In this document: piece by piece, positions 1 through 12,931 of the stretch | Position numbering within the stretch: position 1 is the first letter of the stretch | Layout of the letters: every line of letters starts with the position of its first letter | Source of the DNA: Rhabditoides inermis | Taxonomy: Eukaryota; Nematoda; Chromadorea; Rhabditida; Rhabditidae | Direction: 5' to 3' | Length of the DNA: 64,000 bases | NCBI GenBank assembly: GCA_963966185.1 | Contig: CAWZYM010000176.1 | Location: 248,001-312,000 of the forward strand | The notes under the pieces: model-generated | Database searches by the model: none | Seen by the model: the letters and a program-made list of their open reading frames with translations, nothing else | Told to the model about the DNA's origin: nothing | Translations under genes and position numbers: made by a program

Positions 1-989
1 GATAGTATAATCGTTACTACAAATGTCGAATTTTAGAAATGGGATGCGAATGTATATGTCCATTTTCCATGGTGAGTCTGAAGTGGACAAAAATCGCAAA
101 CGTTTGACTAAATTCTACACGCGTTATGATTCGCAGGCAAGCTGACTGTAGCGAAAAAGTTGTTGCAAAACTCGTCAGCGAATTCGAACCAGCGTTCCCG
201 TGACTGTCAGGCGAAACTGTAACCAGTTGCGCCATAGAAGCAATGTCTGCTGGCAGACAATTCTGAGTGACCTCACTGCGTTTATCGAAATTGTCAATTT
301 CCGGTGAAACGTAAGCTCGCGAAAACATGAAAGCTCTTATTAGTTATTGTCCATTTGAAATTTTCTTGCCCGGACCCACCATGGGGAAGCTAATGGGTCT
401 TTTTTTAATTTTTTTGTCGTTTTTAGGCGAAACTGTAACCAGTTGCGCCATTTAGAGTTCTTCTTGTTCTATCCCTCTTGCAGAATTAATCCCTCAGTGG
501 TGTGTTGCTGTTATAGCTTGTTGAATATATGCTTGCCGAAGCTAGTACTTGCAGAAAATTGTACGGCAACGACAGTATGAGAGCTAGAGCAGAGATCTCG
601 CGTTTTAGAGCGTGACGTGCTAATGGCTAATCTTGAGTGAGGTTTATACTAGAAATACTACGTTGTGATGTGAATTGTATTTGAAACCGCGCTCTGCCGT
701 CTCACTCTGACCGATTGTACCTGCGTGTCTGCTTCTGCGGAATCGGAGGGAGGACGAATGTGAAAGAACGTCATACTGTACTTATTCAGCAATCCTTCAG
801 CTTTTGGTTTCGCATCGGAATTGTTAGTATGTGACGACTAACGATCACCGATTTCATTGTAACCCCTTTATCCTTTCAAGTTGTAAATCATCAAAGTATC
901 CTCTAGTTTCAATGTAATCACAATCAAAGTTTTCTAACTGTCATAAGTTTCGTTTTAATATGGATTTTCTCTTGTTTTCTTCGTTCTTC
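1..989. other. No supported gene; short internal duplication
   Basis: I see no convincing exon series here. A segment of about 26 bp starting with aggcgaaactgtaaccagtt occurs twice (near 209-235 and 424-450). A 103-codon reading frame on minus (17-328) covers the first copy, but it has no recognisable motif and I do not call it a gene. Confidence 0.4.
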
Positions 990-1101
990 TCATTTCTTGA
1001 AGTGTTTCCGCTCGAATTTGTCGAGCAGCTTCTGAAGGCTGCGCACCTCCGTGCGAAGAACGCGCTTGTCGGAGATGTCTGAAAGGATCATCGTACTATC
1101 T

Positions 1102-1137
<36 letters not shown>

Positions 1138-2594
1138 CTCTCTCTCTCTCTCTATCTCCCCCTCTTTCTCCCCTCACCAATGTCCCTGCCGCTCCCTCCC
1201 GCAGTCTTTCTTTCCCCTCCTCCTCTCTGCTCTCCCGCGCGCGTCTTCCGCTGGTCTCTCTCACCCGTCTGTGTCTGTCGCAGCTTCTTCGGAGCATCGC
1301 GCAGCTCCTCGCGAGATTTCTCTGAACGTGTTGTGAGATGGAATTTTGAAAGATAGAAAGACAGGGGAAAAGGAGAGGGGAAGAATTCTTTCCGCGATTT
1401 CTATGAAGGAAGGACGTGAAGATCGTAGAGGTTGGGTGTGAGGGGAGATGGAAGAAGAAAGAGAGAGAGGGTGTAGAGAGATGCTCACTCTTGTTCCAGT
1501 TGAACATGCCGCCCTTCTGCGACTGCACCTTTCTCTTCATAGTCTTCATCGACTGGACGAGCTTGCTGCCAGACTGGTCACCGTCCCCACTTCTCGACTG
1601 GCGAGCTGCAAGAGAAATAGGGTGGAGAGAGAGAGAGGGAGAGGGAGGGAGGAAGAGAGAGGGGAGAGAGAGAGGGAGAGAGAGAGGTAGAGAGAGGGAG
1701 AGAGAGGGAGAGAGAGGGAGACCCACGCTTTTTCATGACCGACTTTGTCGTCGGTGTTCCTGCGACTTCCGGCGACCTCGCACCGACCTTTTCCGTCTTG
1801 GTGCGCTGAAAATACCAAACTACAGTACCCCCGACTCCAGCTAAAGTACCACAAAGTTGATGATCTTGTTGTTGTTGATGAAGTCGTACTGGTTCTTTTT
1901 GCGATCGCTGCCGCGCAGCTTCTTACCGTCCGGCTTGTCGCGCGGCGGCATCTGGATTACCGATTACTGTACATACCGTATACCTAATTACCGTACTTTG
2001 CTGACAATATTGTCCTGAAATTCGTTGTCGTCGACAAGGCTCAAAGTGGTGGGCGTAGTGAGATCGACTTTGACGTACTGCTCCTTCTCCTTCTTCCTCT
2101 CCTCCTTCTCCCCCGAACTCATCTTCTGCCGGGCAGGCGGGACCATCATGGGGTACTGGTCCTTCCTCTCCTTCGTCTTCTCCCTTCCCTCCATGAACTC
2201 TATCCAGTCCTCCTCTCCTCTGTCCGTCTCCTCCTCCATTCTCTCTCGCTTCTCCCGACTCGACTTCGACTCGGAGCTCTTCTTGGCGTCCTTCCGCTCC
2301 GCTTTCGACGTCGACGTCGAGCTCATCTTCTGCGGTGTGTCCTTCTGGTCCTTCTCCTTGCTGCCGCGCTTCTCCGGCTTCTTCACCTCCTCCGGTTTTC
2401 GCCTGGGCTTCTGCTCCTTCTCCCTCGATCCCCTCCTTGGCTTCTCCGCGGGAGCAGGACTCTGCTTCTCCTCGTCGTCCAGCTTCTCTCGAGACAACTT
2501 CTTCTTCTCGCCTCTTTCAACGGACGCGTTTGGTGACTTTTTGCGCTCCCCGGAGGCCTTTTTTGGTAACAGGTCGTCAGACTGAAAGAGGGAT

Positions 2595-2645
<51 letters not shown>

Positions 2646-3764
2646 CCGAGTCATCCTGAATACACGCCGGCGAAAAGCCGATCTCGTCTTCCGAGTGAAT
2701 CTCGCTCATGTCATCCAGATCTTTCATGACCCGTTTCTGGAAAACTATGTATCCACAAATTCAAAATACAGTATCCCGCACCTTCTCTACCGTACTCGAA
2801 TCAGGCTTGGCTTGGACGGAAACGGGCGCGTCAGCGTCAGCCTTTTCCTAAACGGTACGGCACATTATATATTACTGTATTCTACCGTACCTCCTTCGCA
2901 TCCGACGCTTGCGCTTTCTTATCGGCGCTTGACGGGATTCGAACGACTCCAAACGGCGTCACCACGACATCGGCGTGATCGCTCTTCTCACCGTGCTATA
3001 CGGTAGATTACAGTGACCCTAGCTATACGGTAGCTACCGTAACCCGCACCTCCTTCTCGCCGTCCGGTGGCGCCTCCTGCAGCTTGCTGTTTTCGGCCGA
3101 CGACTTCTCGTCCTTGTAGACACGCCGCGGCGTGGGCTGGAAACTTCAAAGTACCGTAACCCGGATGCACTACCGTATACCTTGTTGTCCATCTGGCTCA
3201 TCTGGCTCATCTGACTCTTCTCGGCTTGCTGCTCGGGCTGTGGTGGGTCGGCTGTCTCCCGACTACCCCTCCGCCCTGAAACCGGGTACGGTACCTACAG
3301 CAGTCCATAGTACACCTATAGTTACGGTACCTTCTTTGCTGGGGTTGCGCGCCGGCTCGCAGCTCTTCAGAGGCTTGCCTTCGTTCGAGCGCTGCTCTTT
3401 CTTGGGGCCAGTGTCGTCGGACCGCTGTTCCTGAATAGCAATTAGACGCTATAAAAAATCTTTTTTCACTGCTCTCTGAACACGACCAAATAGCTTCACA
3501 AGAGACTGACAACAAACACCAGTCCGATATTTAGGGACCTAACCCAAATGAGGTATTTTTTGGATAAAGTCGGAGCTCTCGCTGCGCAATCAAAAACTTC
3601 GTGGCCTGGTCCTCGAAGGCCCCTTCGGTTTCTCTCGGAAACACCTTCCTGGGTGTGTCGTTGCTGCGCTGCGGCTTGTCTTTGGAAGCGCGTCTCTCCT
3701 TGGAGCCGTCCTTGGACGGCGGACGCCCGTCGCCGCTCTTCTCCCCTTTAGAGGGTTTCGGCAT
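990..3764 (-). CDS. Lys/Glu-rich hydrophilic protein, unrecognised
   Basis: About twelve exons can be threaded on minus with good GT-AG borders. The frame opens at MPKPSKGEKSGDGRPP (ATG at 3764, directly after a ctctccag acceptor). It runs through short charged exons and a long exon at about 2585-1990 containing SREKLDDEEKQ and many KE/RE runs. The last exon reads DISDKRVLRTEVRSLQKLLDKFE and stops at 990-992; it looks like a short coiled coil. There is no signal peptide, membrane segment or catalytic motif. Several donors read GTACGGTA or GTACCGTA, and two introns are CT/GA microsatellites. An upstream exon near 3955-3870 is possible, but its frame is unclear. The gene is divergent from the coiled-coil gene at 4067, with about 300 bp between the start codons. 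It could be a nuclear or cytoskeletal scaffold; function is unknown. Confidence 0.6.
1110..1260. repeat. CT microsatellite in intron
   Basis: A long CT-rich tract lies between the last two exons of the minus-strand Lys/Glu-rich gene. Confidence 0.9.
1619..1721. repeat. GA microsatellite in intron
   Basis: GAGAGG-type repeats fill the intron between two exons of the minus-strand gene. On the sense strand it starts right after the donor (gtgggtctccctctctc). Confidence 0.9.
2598..2642. repeat. Pure GA microsatellite in intron
   Basis: About 22 GA units. On the sense (minus) strand the intron reads gtatctctctctct from the donor onward. Confidence 0.95.
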
Positions 3765-4066
3765 CTGGAGAGAGGGTGAGGAGAAGTGGAGGAGGAGGTG
3801 GAGCAGAGATGGAGTAGCACAGGGGAAAAGGAAGAGGAGGACGAGCAGAGGCAGGAGGAGCAGTACCTCTGCCGCTCCAGCTCGCCCTGGTGCGTCGGCC
3901 GCTCGAGTGGGAAGGTGGGACAGCGACTGACTGCCCTTCCGTCGACCGTGACTTCTAAATAGGTAAAGTGGGAAACATGATGTTGTCAGACATGCTGACT
4001 AGCGCGTAGCGTGCCACTTGACACAACCATTTCGTTCATTGCAACCGGGAGCGGCCGGTCGCGTCA

Positions 4067-4274
4067 TGCCTGACTCGGTAAGACGTGTTGTTGTTTGTTT
4101 TTTCTCGAACGTGCCGCGGGCTGTGATTCCAAGTGGTTCGCACACCTACACGTTTGTAGTGTTCGAGGACAGACACTGACTGCAACTATCGAAAAAAAAT
4201 CTGATGAGCGCATTTCCGAAGCGTTTCGATCGTTGACCCTTGGCGCCCAGTTATTTCATAGCTTGTCAGACTGT

Positions 4275-4329
<55 letters not shown>

Positions 4330-5006
4330 GAGAGAGAGACGGGCGGCGCACGCGACTTCAGATTGCGATATTACAGGATAGCGTGCCGCACTCTGCCGAC
4401 TTCGCCATAGTCACCCGGCACGAGCTGTTGGCCAATGAGAAGATGCGCGCCGAGCTGGCCGACGTCAAGCAGCACAACCGCGAGCTGGAGTGCAGGCTCG
4501 ACAAGGTACGGTAAGGTGGAGTTGGGAATACGGTATTAATAATTAGGAATACGGTGTCTGCAGTTAGTAATACGGTATCTACAATAGGGTATACGGTACC
4601 TCGTTACAGTACGAGAACGAGCACGCGCAGGCGAACTGGAAGAAGAAGGAGCTGGAGCTGATCGATCTGCGCCTGCAGAACATGAGGCTCAGGTCCAACC
4701 TGGAGCAGGTACGGTATATGGTTACGGTTACGGTAGATTGATACGATTACGGTAGATGACAGACGTGATAACGTAATAAAGTATCGTAGGTGTTACGGTT
4801 ACGGTAGATTGTTACGATTGACTTTCAGTACAACCGCGAGGCTTGTCAGCGACAGGAGCAGACGAAGGTACGGTGGATTAGGATCAAACTACATACTACA
4901 AAACAGAGAAATCAAACTACGTTTGTGTTTTGTAGCCGGTGCGCCTTCCGGGCGGGGTGGATGCGGTCGAGTACGAGACGAGCGAGGAGCGGGAGACGAG
5001 GCGAGT

Positions 5007-5055
<49 letters not shown>

Positions 5056-5135
5056 GAGGGAGAGAGAGGGAAAGAGAGAGAGAAGGAGAGAGGGAGAGGG
5101 AGGGAGGGGGAGGGGAAGAGAGGGAAGGGGGGAGA

Positions 5136-5186
<51 letters not shown>

Positions 5187-5761
5187 GGAAGACGAAGCGA
5201 GTGTAGCTAGTCCATGTCTGCAAACTCGCTTCCATTTCTTGACACCTCCAACCATGCTATTGGTGTGCGCCATGAAAGAGTTGAGGATAATGAAAACGTC
5301 CTTGTCCTTGGCTAGAGCCGTGTTTGACTACCGCTCCGTATGCATTTCAGGGAGGCGACGGAGAAGGAGCAGCCGCGCCGCCGCCGCAGCGGCTTCCTCC
5401 ACTCCGCTATCGCATCGGTACGCTAAAACGGGTTTATCATAACATTTAATAGACTTGTAAAAAAAACTTGCATACTCGGTGAGGCTAGATAACACCGTTT
5501 GACACCGTTTGACTGATGTGAAGAGAGTTTCTAAGTTTTTTTTTCAAATTTTAACGACATTTTTTCCAGATCCGCTCTCTGGGCTCCCGCCATGACAAGA
5601 AAGAGGAGAAGAAGAAGAAGGAGAAGCGGGTGGAGCAGGGGCAGGAGCACAAGGGCGAGCGGGTGGGCGTGGCCAGAGTGGGCGGGGCCTCATCGGGTCG
5701 ATTGCAGCAGCTGCTGAAGCGCACGCGCCTCTCTGGCGAGCAAGCGATGGTGAAGATGTGA
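4067..5761 (+). CDS. Small coiled-coil protein, unrecognised
   Basis: Seven exons join in frame: 4067-4078 (MPDS, a 12-nt first exon), 4377-4505, 4610-4708, 4829-4867, 4936-5000, 5351-5417 and 5570-5761 (TGA). They encode about 200 residues. Residues from about 15 to 95 are heptad-like (for example ELADVKQHNRELECRLDK and ELELIDLRLQNMRLRSNLEQ). The C-terminus is basic (RHDKKEEKKKKEKR). The intron after 5000 must use a GC donor (AG|GCGAGT) to keep the frame: the nearby GT donor at 5005 would read into a stop in the last exon. Three donors share GTACGG. AATAAA lies near 5803. It is divergent from the gene ending at 3764, so the two may share a promoter region. Function is unknown; a cytoskeletal or scaffold role is only a guess. 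Confidence 0.65.
4277..4340. repeat. GA microsatellite in first intron
   Basis: About 30 GA units, interrupted once, inside the first intron of the coiled-coil gene. Confidence 0.95.
5010..5189. repeat. GA-rich microsatellite in intron
   Basis: A 180-bp GA/GGGA tract begins a few bases after the non-canonical GC donor of the coiled-coil gene. Confidence 0.95.
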
Positions 5762-7580
5762 AGAGCGTGTGAATTAATATGATTTGAGTTTTTTCGCCCC
5801 GAGAATAAAGCGTTTCTTCCCGATTTCTTTCTTCCTTTCTTATCGTTTTTGTACGTGTCATGATCATTTTTGCGATTCCGAATAAACATTTTGATTTGAT
5901 TTGAGGGATTTGGACGGGGACAGATGTGAGGAAAAAAAGGGGCGTCCACTTTGATTCGCGTGGCATGTCTGATCGTTTTCGGTTCAAAAGCGCGCTTGTG
6001 TCACCCTGAAAAAAACGTCCGTTTGTTCCCGAGTTTGGCTGAATTGAGCCAAAATGCGGGTGTTTGCCAGGAGTTTCAACACCAACAACGCGTGAATATT
6101 CGTGGACCCAGTACCCAGTTTTGCCAAGTTTTCGTAAAAGGATTTTAGATGAATCTTGGCCTCTGTCTTGATTGACTGGTATATGATATACATACACATA
6201 AAAAGTAGGTTTTGTCGGTGATTGTCGAAGCACGGACATCCTGGAAAGTTTAATGAAGGTGAAGCAAAGAAAGGAGAGTGAGATGTAAGCAAGATTGAAA
6301 ATAGAGGACAAAAGGACGAGAGAGGTGTTCGTCAGAACTGATACCGTCCAGAGTTGGCGAACAGCTATAGCAGCTCCGCCAGGGACGGTTGTACCCATTC
6401 TTGTTATCTCCTCGGTGTTCTCTGATTGTTTAATCTAGCTATGCATTCAGTTGCATTCAAGCAGTTGTGGTCAGTCGAACGGCCGTCTGAGACCACGTTG
6501 AACAAACAAAATGGAGTCAGCAAAATTTTAAGCACTTTTGGTGGTACAGCGAGGTTCTAATTTGCGTTTCCACGCGAGCGTCGAGCGGGAGAGGGCAATT
6601 CTGCGTCTGCGTGAGTGACTCTCTCAGCTTCATCAGAGCTAAATCATAGCCGAGTGAAAACGGAGAACCTGGAAAAGGTCGGTCAAACTTGGTCGGAGGG
6701 CGTCGTTCGGTCAGCTGTCCAGTGTGTCAGAGATCAAATAAAACAGCGACGGCTTCCGCTCATACATACTTTTTCAAAGAATAGTTGCGTTTCTTCGTTT
6801 CATTTTGTGATAGTCGTTTTCAATACAAAATTGATGCTCCTGTTTCTCACATTGAAAACTCGAAAAAAGAAGAAGATAAAAATAACAAGAAATAACAATG
6901 AAAAACGCAAATAAAACACAAAAGAAAGCACCGAGCGAGCGAGATTAAAATGCGCGCGAAAACATTTCGAAATCACTATGATTTGGTGGTATGATGGAAT
7001 GGTGGTATGATATAAGTCATTGTCGTATCGTATGAGCGCATGATGGTATGCTGGTATAGTGGTATGGTGGTGTGGTAGTATGGTGGTAATATGGTATAGT
7101 GGTATAGTGGTATGGTGGTATGGTGGTATGGTGGTATGATGGTATGTTGTATGTTGTATGCTTTACTGATTGCCTGAATATTTCAACATTTCAATGCGAG
7201 TGTTGCCGGAGTATGTTTTTCGTGTGGGAGCGAGACATCGAAAAAGGCGCGCTTATCTCGGAAATCTCTCTGAACACGAGCAAAGTGCACAGAGAAAGGG
7301 TGAAAAGATCGGGGTGAGGAGGAGGGCGTTCCAACTGGACAGTGCTCGAACGGTCCAAATCCAGGTCGCTCGTTCCCCCCGACACATCTTTTTCGCCATC
7401 TCTTCACGCGCCACGTGCGTGTTCCACACGTCTTCTTTCTTCGCCTCATTAGATTTTTAGCTAGGGTTTCGTACTGTGCGTTTATCTACGATGTTCACCT
7501 TGTACTGTCTTGCATACCATAGATTAACGTAATCGCGCTTTTAGTAATTTAGAGCAGTTCATAATGCCCAATCATTTTTA
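5762..7580. other. Intergenic region with a TGGTATGG minisatellite
   Basis: No supported gene. Polyadenylation-like AATAAA sequences lie near 5803 and 5880. About 6979-7150 is a degenerate tandem array of tggtatgg/tggtatga units. Open frames on minus across 5544-6398 overlap the real last exon of the upstream gene and show no motif, so I read them as chance. Confidence 0.6.
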
Positions 7581-7582
7581 GA

Positions 7583-7943
7583 ATGATTCTGGTGCGGGCC
7601 AACTTCAACCACCCATTACTTCCGGTTGGGGTCGGATTTTTCTTCCTCGTATTTTGTTTATTTGCGTTCCGGAGACAATACGAGGATGACGTTTTCATGA
7701 GTCACGGCTTCATCAACTACACTATCAAGGTGAGAGAGAGGGAGGAGAGGAGGAGAGAGGGGAGTTAAGAGAGGGAGAGAGAGGGAGAGAGGAGAGAGAG
7801 TGAGAGCGAGAGAGAGAGAAAAAGAGAGGGAGAGGGAGAGAAAGAGGGCAAGGAAGAAGGAGAAGGAAGGAAAGTTAGAGATAGGAAGTGAGAGGAAGGG
7901 GAGAGAGACAGAATGAGAAAGAAGGAGATAGAGACAGATAGAG

Positions 7944-7992
<49 letters not shown>

Positions 7993-10900
7993 CTGCCTTC
8001 AGCTGGCCGAGACCTCGGAGACGTGCACCCTGCGGAAGAACCGCTTCAGCGACTGCAGCTTCCGCAAGCTCATCGCCAGTAACTATGCGGTGAGTAAGGC
8101 GAGAGTCGATTTGCCAGTTCATATTTTGCAAAAAAGCTCAGAAAGAATTCATCAGAACAAAAAAATTGGAAACTTCCACAAAAATGACTCCTCATCCGCA
8201 GATAGATTCACAGAAAGTATCAACCGAGTCTGGCCTCGCCTTTAGAAAAATCCCCAGACATCATGATTCCAAAAAAGGACTCTGAACGCGTCCCCACCTT
8301 CAGAAAGACAGAAAGATCCTCAAAAAGTGTCTTTTTGTATCACACAGCGGATACATAGTTGTGTATGATCTCGCATTTGAAAAAAGAACCACAAAAAACA
8401 TCTGGCATCTGAGTACGCAACATGTCTTATACATACCCCTAGACTCGATTATGTATCAAAAAGCCGCTATATCATACAAAAAGGCACTTTCCCAGGACCT
8501 TTTGGGGGTTGGGGGGCGCGTTCTGTGATATTTCTGAGAATCTCTCTGGGGATCTTGGTGCGCGGTCGTTCTAACGAGGTAGCTAAAAACCAGCCCTGTA
8601 CGTTTTCGTACAGGAAACGTATATGGCGCGTAGGAAAAAGTAACACCAGAAATCGATGTCTGGGGTCCTACCTAAGTAAGATATCCTATCAATTCGGTTC
8701 GGATCCGAGAGTGTGGCTCTAACGACACTCCTCGTAAGATCATTGTCTGACCTCACTTTTACAATGTGCGTTGCACCCGCTGCATCTTAAGGCAGAGGAA
8801 GCATTCTAGTACGGCAACATGTCTTCTACCCGTGCTTTGCAGCCCCTGCGCGCGCCGCTCCGAGGCGACATGCCGATCACGCACCTCTGCGACAGGAAGC
8901 CCGGCCTGTGCCTGCGCAAGTGGGGCAGTGCCAGGACGTTCGTCAGGGTCGGTGATCTTTTCAATGTTTGTATGCATACAAAATATAGATGTATACATAA
9001 TCCCAACACGGTCAGTAGGCTGTTTGCTGTGAACATTGACTCGATACTGTTGTTTTTTCATCAGCATGACATGGCAATTTTGCGGATACGAAAAAGCAAA
9101 GCGTGTGTAGTACACAACATGGTGAAATGCATTGGTGCAAAAACAGTGTTATTATGATTATTTCGATTTCATTGTGGATACGAATAATAAACTACTTTTC
9201 AACAAAAAAGTGAAACATATGTCCCCCATGTTTTTTGTACGCTTATTCGTAAAATACTTATCTTGACACATTCTAATTAGTGTAATAGAGTTACCCGAAT
9301 ATTTCCGTCGAGAGTGGAGCGTCCTGCAGTGATCTATCCAAAAAAAACATTAAAAATCAAATCAAAATAAAATAAAATCGTGTTTAGCTTTCAAGGTGAT
9401 AGCGCAGGAAGGACAAAAAACAATAAATATATTTAGGAAGGTGAAACGTCTATGATTCAACAAAAAAAGTAATTTGCAGGCGTCGTCGGCGTTCCACTTC
9501 GGTGCGTGCGTGGTTCCGAAGACGATGTCGACCGTGATGGGCACCCTGCAGTGCTACCTCGAGAACTGGAGGAGCGGCAAGGCCTATCCGTTCAACGCGT
9601 ATGTCTCAACAATGCCTACATTCACATTTCTAACATCGTGATCATTCGCTTCGCAAACGTGTTAGCAGTTTCATTTGGTTGAAAAGTGTGTTGAAAATGT
9701 ATCGCGCGGTAAGGCCTATCCGTTTAGCGCGTGTGTGTGTCAACAACACTGTTTTATGTTTTATTCTGCTTTCAAGTGTTTGACGCAGATAGTTTGCAGT
9801 GATGTAACACGTTTACTGAGATCTGAAAATGTGTATCGTGTTTGCGCAAAGGCGACGCCGGACGCACAGTGTTATGATAGAAACACGCATATTTTTCAGA
9901 TGATTTTTCTAGCCAAAAAAAGTCTCTTCTACTTGACTAATTCAGTCGCCATTGCGAGAAGGACGCCGGATTTCTGTTCAACAACACGGCGGCCTATCTG
10001 GAGGCACACCCGGATATCGACTGGACCACCATCTTCGTCAAGAGAGACCCTATGGACAGGTTCATATCCGCCTTTCTGGATCGGTGTGTCAGGTAAGCCT
10101 CTGTCAAAAGTGATTATCGATTGATTATCGATTGATTATCGATCGGTTGCAGGAAACACGGCGAGTGCGGTCACTGCTACATGAATGTGACGTGTTTTAT
10201 GGAGCGGCAGTTGAGAGGATTCCAGGTTTGTAAACAATTGTTTGTTATAGTAATGTTATTATAATTTATATTATTATTCATTACCGTGTATGCGGAAAAA
10301 TAGAAAAACACAAGACAATACGGTCACTGCTCCTCAAAAAGCTCCTCAGAAAGATCCCACGATCAGAACATGCCCCTTTCAATATCATTTTGTTTGATCA
10401 TTATTGATTGAGTAAAACTGGTTTGACATCAAAACAAGGCAAAGATCGAAAAAAAATGCATCATTCAGCGTGCGATGAAGAAGAACACAATACACCATAA
10501 CATCATTTTGTTTCGCTGTGTACACATAGCGGAGTTCGTAAATACAGAGATCGAACAGAACTCGATAAATCGTCTGCTGATTCGAGATACACAATCTGAT
10601 TTCTGTTCAGCTGAAGACGGACTTTACGCGGTACTACGAGGACGAATTCCACATGGTGCCGCAGTCATGGATGTGCGATCTGAGGAAACAGGCCACTGCT
10701 GGCAAGTGAGTACACAGCGCCTATAGGGCCACGCCCATCTATGGAAGTTGGGGAAACAGCTTGGTTGTGTGTTTGATCCAAGGAGGTAGGCTGGCAAGTG
10801 AGTAGGAAAGTAGCGGCTGTTCCTAAAAACTACTAGCCGATGATGGCAGAAGCAGAAGGGAAATGATCTCATTGTGTATTCGATGGAGACAGACAGGAGA

Positions 10901-11827
10901 GCATAGACAGGAGGGAGAAGAAAATGTTTCCCTGGCTAAATCTCTTATTAACCATGTACTGCTTGCCGCTCAACTGGTGCACAAATCCTGAAATTCTATT
11001 TTAATAGCATCATAATCACTTCATGCAAAGTTGACAAATGCGGTTGGCAGTAAACAAAAGTGAGAAGACACGAATGTATAATGACAAGAACACGTCTTTC
11101 CAGGCTGCACTTCGTCCGCTATTCGGGAGACGCGACCGAAGCGTTCCTCCCCGATGTGCTACAAGTGTTGCGCATGAAGGGGGTGAGTGGACGACAACCT
11201 CTTATTACCTATTCCATCTCCAGCTGTCCAATTCCACACAGTGTGTGTTTCGTTTTCGATCTTCCTCGCTTCAAGCCCGATTATGAATGATGATATGGTG
11301 GCGGCTGGTGTTGTGATTATTGACAGTTGATTCCTGACGTTAGTTGAACTACTCTAGTTCTCACAGTCGCTATAATCCAAGGCTCTGTCTGGTTTTCAGC
11401 TGAGAACGCTTGGTACGGCTATTGTTACTCTCTATGGGAAGTGAGATAAACGCAATACCAGCAATAAACAAAGTTTCTCACGCTTTAGGTCCCTGACGAG
11501 GCTCTGAGTGTGATCTACAGGAACATTGCCAGCTATCGGACGCCGCATTCCACCGCACAGTCGCCGGAGAGGATGTGAGGAGAGAGGGGGGGGGGAAAGG
11601 AAGAGAGGGAGAGAGAGAGAGAAGGAGAGAGAGGGAGAGAAAGAGGGAGAGAGAGAGGGAGGGAGGGAGGGAGAGAGAAAGAGAGAGAGGGAGCCTTCTT
11701 CAGGTTCATCGAAGAGTACATCCGCACGCAGCCGTACATACAGGAGCTGCTGGTGCGCATGTACCACAACGACTACCAACTACTCGGCTACGACTACCCC
11801 AGACCGGCTGCGGCCCTTATAGAATAG
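7583..11827 (+). CDS. Membrane-anchored sulfotransferase, paralogue 1
   Basis: Likely a Golgi carbohydrate sulfotransferase transferring sulfate from PAPS to a glycan; the acceptor is unknown. Ten exons: 7583-7729, 8003-8089, 8843-8947, 9480-9598, 9946-10092, 10153-10225, 10611-10705, 11104-11182, 11490-11574 and 11704-11827. Exon 1 gives a short N-terminus and one hydrophobic anchor (GVGFFFLVFCLFAF), as in type II enzymes. The 5'-PAPS site is VPKTMSTVMG in exon 4 and the 3'-phosphate site is FVKRDPMDRFISAF in exon 5. Conserved cysteines follow (CGHCYMNVTCF, QSWMC). The start follows an atttttag acceptor, suggesting trans-splicing. Exon 5 corresponds to two exons in paralogues 2 and 3. It is the first of three tandem copies. 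The family call rests on the two PAPS motifs and the spacing of this worm-expanded group; about 290 residues. Confidence 0.85.
7730..7992. repeat. GA-rich microsatellite filling intron 1
   Basis: The intron is almost entirely GA repeat from its donor (gtgagagagagg) to the ctgccttcag acceptor at 8002. Confidence 0.95.
8322..8492. mobile_element. MITE-like inverted repeat in sulfotransferase intron
   Basis: Imperfect inverted arms of about 30 bp (aaagtgtctttttgtat near 8326 and its complement near 8465-8490) flank a 110-bp AT-rich middle. It lies in intron 2 of sulfotransferase 1. No clear target-site duplication is seen, so this is tentative. Confidence 0.4.
11575..11700. repeat. GA-rich microsatellite in last intron
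   Basis: The last intron of sulfotransferase 1 is a GA/GGGA tract running from the donor (gtgaggagagagg) to the cttcttcag acceptor. Confidence 0.95.
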
Positions 11828-12892
11828 ACTTCCTCCCTGTAGATTGCGTACATAACGATTACGTGATTACGTCCCTGCCGTTTGTACACACCGTTCGAAT
11901 CCTGACTTGAGCCTTTTTCCTTTCCAGCTACTACATTTAGAGACCGTCACCTGTATTTTCAATGGAGATTCTTAGAAGCATTAGTTTTATAAATATATTC
12001 AGTTTCTATAGTAGATGCCAACAAGTATTCATTTGTAGCGTTTGGATGTCTTGTTTTTGATCTACGCGCATCTACGCGCGCTTCCGAGGGCGCGATGTCG
12101 CATTCAGAGGGTCACTGAAGATAGACCACGCCCCCTTTTTACACTGGAGTGTGACGTCACAATCACGTATTTTGTCAATTTTGATTAGTGACAACATCAC
12201 CCCGTGAGCTGAAATTTATACGGCTTATACAACTTTTCGCGCTCTTTCGAATGGTGCAAACCGCATGTCACGGTCCCATGTTGTCAATATTCAAATTTCT
12301 GCGACACAATAAGCCCCGCCCACTGGCGGTCTCTAACTACATTCCAGATTAATATTTGGGAACAGATGTTCTCATTTGCTATATTCACTCCAGTGTCCTC
12401 ATATCCACGATTTATAGATATTTTCGTGAGCAATTTGTTTTTACGTTTGCGGTTAGGATCTTCCCGTTTCACTCAAGTGTCGCGTCTTTCATCATTTTGT
12501 TACATAAATCAATCACTCCGATGTTGTCGTCTCAGTTTTCAAAGATCGCACACAGAAAAATCGCAGAAAAAACAACAACACAGACACATGCACACATGCA
12601 TGACAAGAGCGAGCGGTCTCAAAGGAGCGCGCACTGTTATCGCACCATCTGCATTCTTCCAGAGACTGTAGCGGGCACCCAACGATGACACACCCGAAAC
12701 TCGTCTCCCGAAATCGCGGGTGGGTAAAAACAGGCTCGAGAATTGTCAGCATCCATGTGAGCTCGGTTGCCTCCGCGACTCGCAGACAGTCGCCGTGTTT
12801 CGATCGTCGATGAATTGTTCTCGGTGAGTGTATTGCTTTTGTCTTGTTACATAGTTGAAACCGTGGTCTTTCGTAGATATAGTTCAGGAGCT

Positions 12893-12931
<39 letters not shown>

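Noticed and set aside
2930..3000. tRNA-like gttcgaatccc word
   Set aside because: It lies in an exon of the Lys/Glu-rich gene reading VVRIPSSADKK; no cloverleaf can be folded.
5544..6398. 284-codon minus-strand frame
   Set aside because: Antisense to the real last exon of the coiled-coil gene and its 3' flank; no motif, no splice partner.
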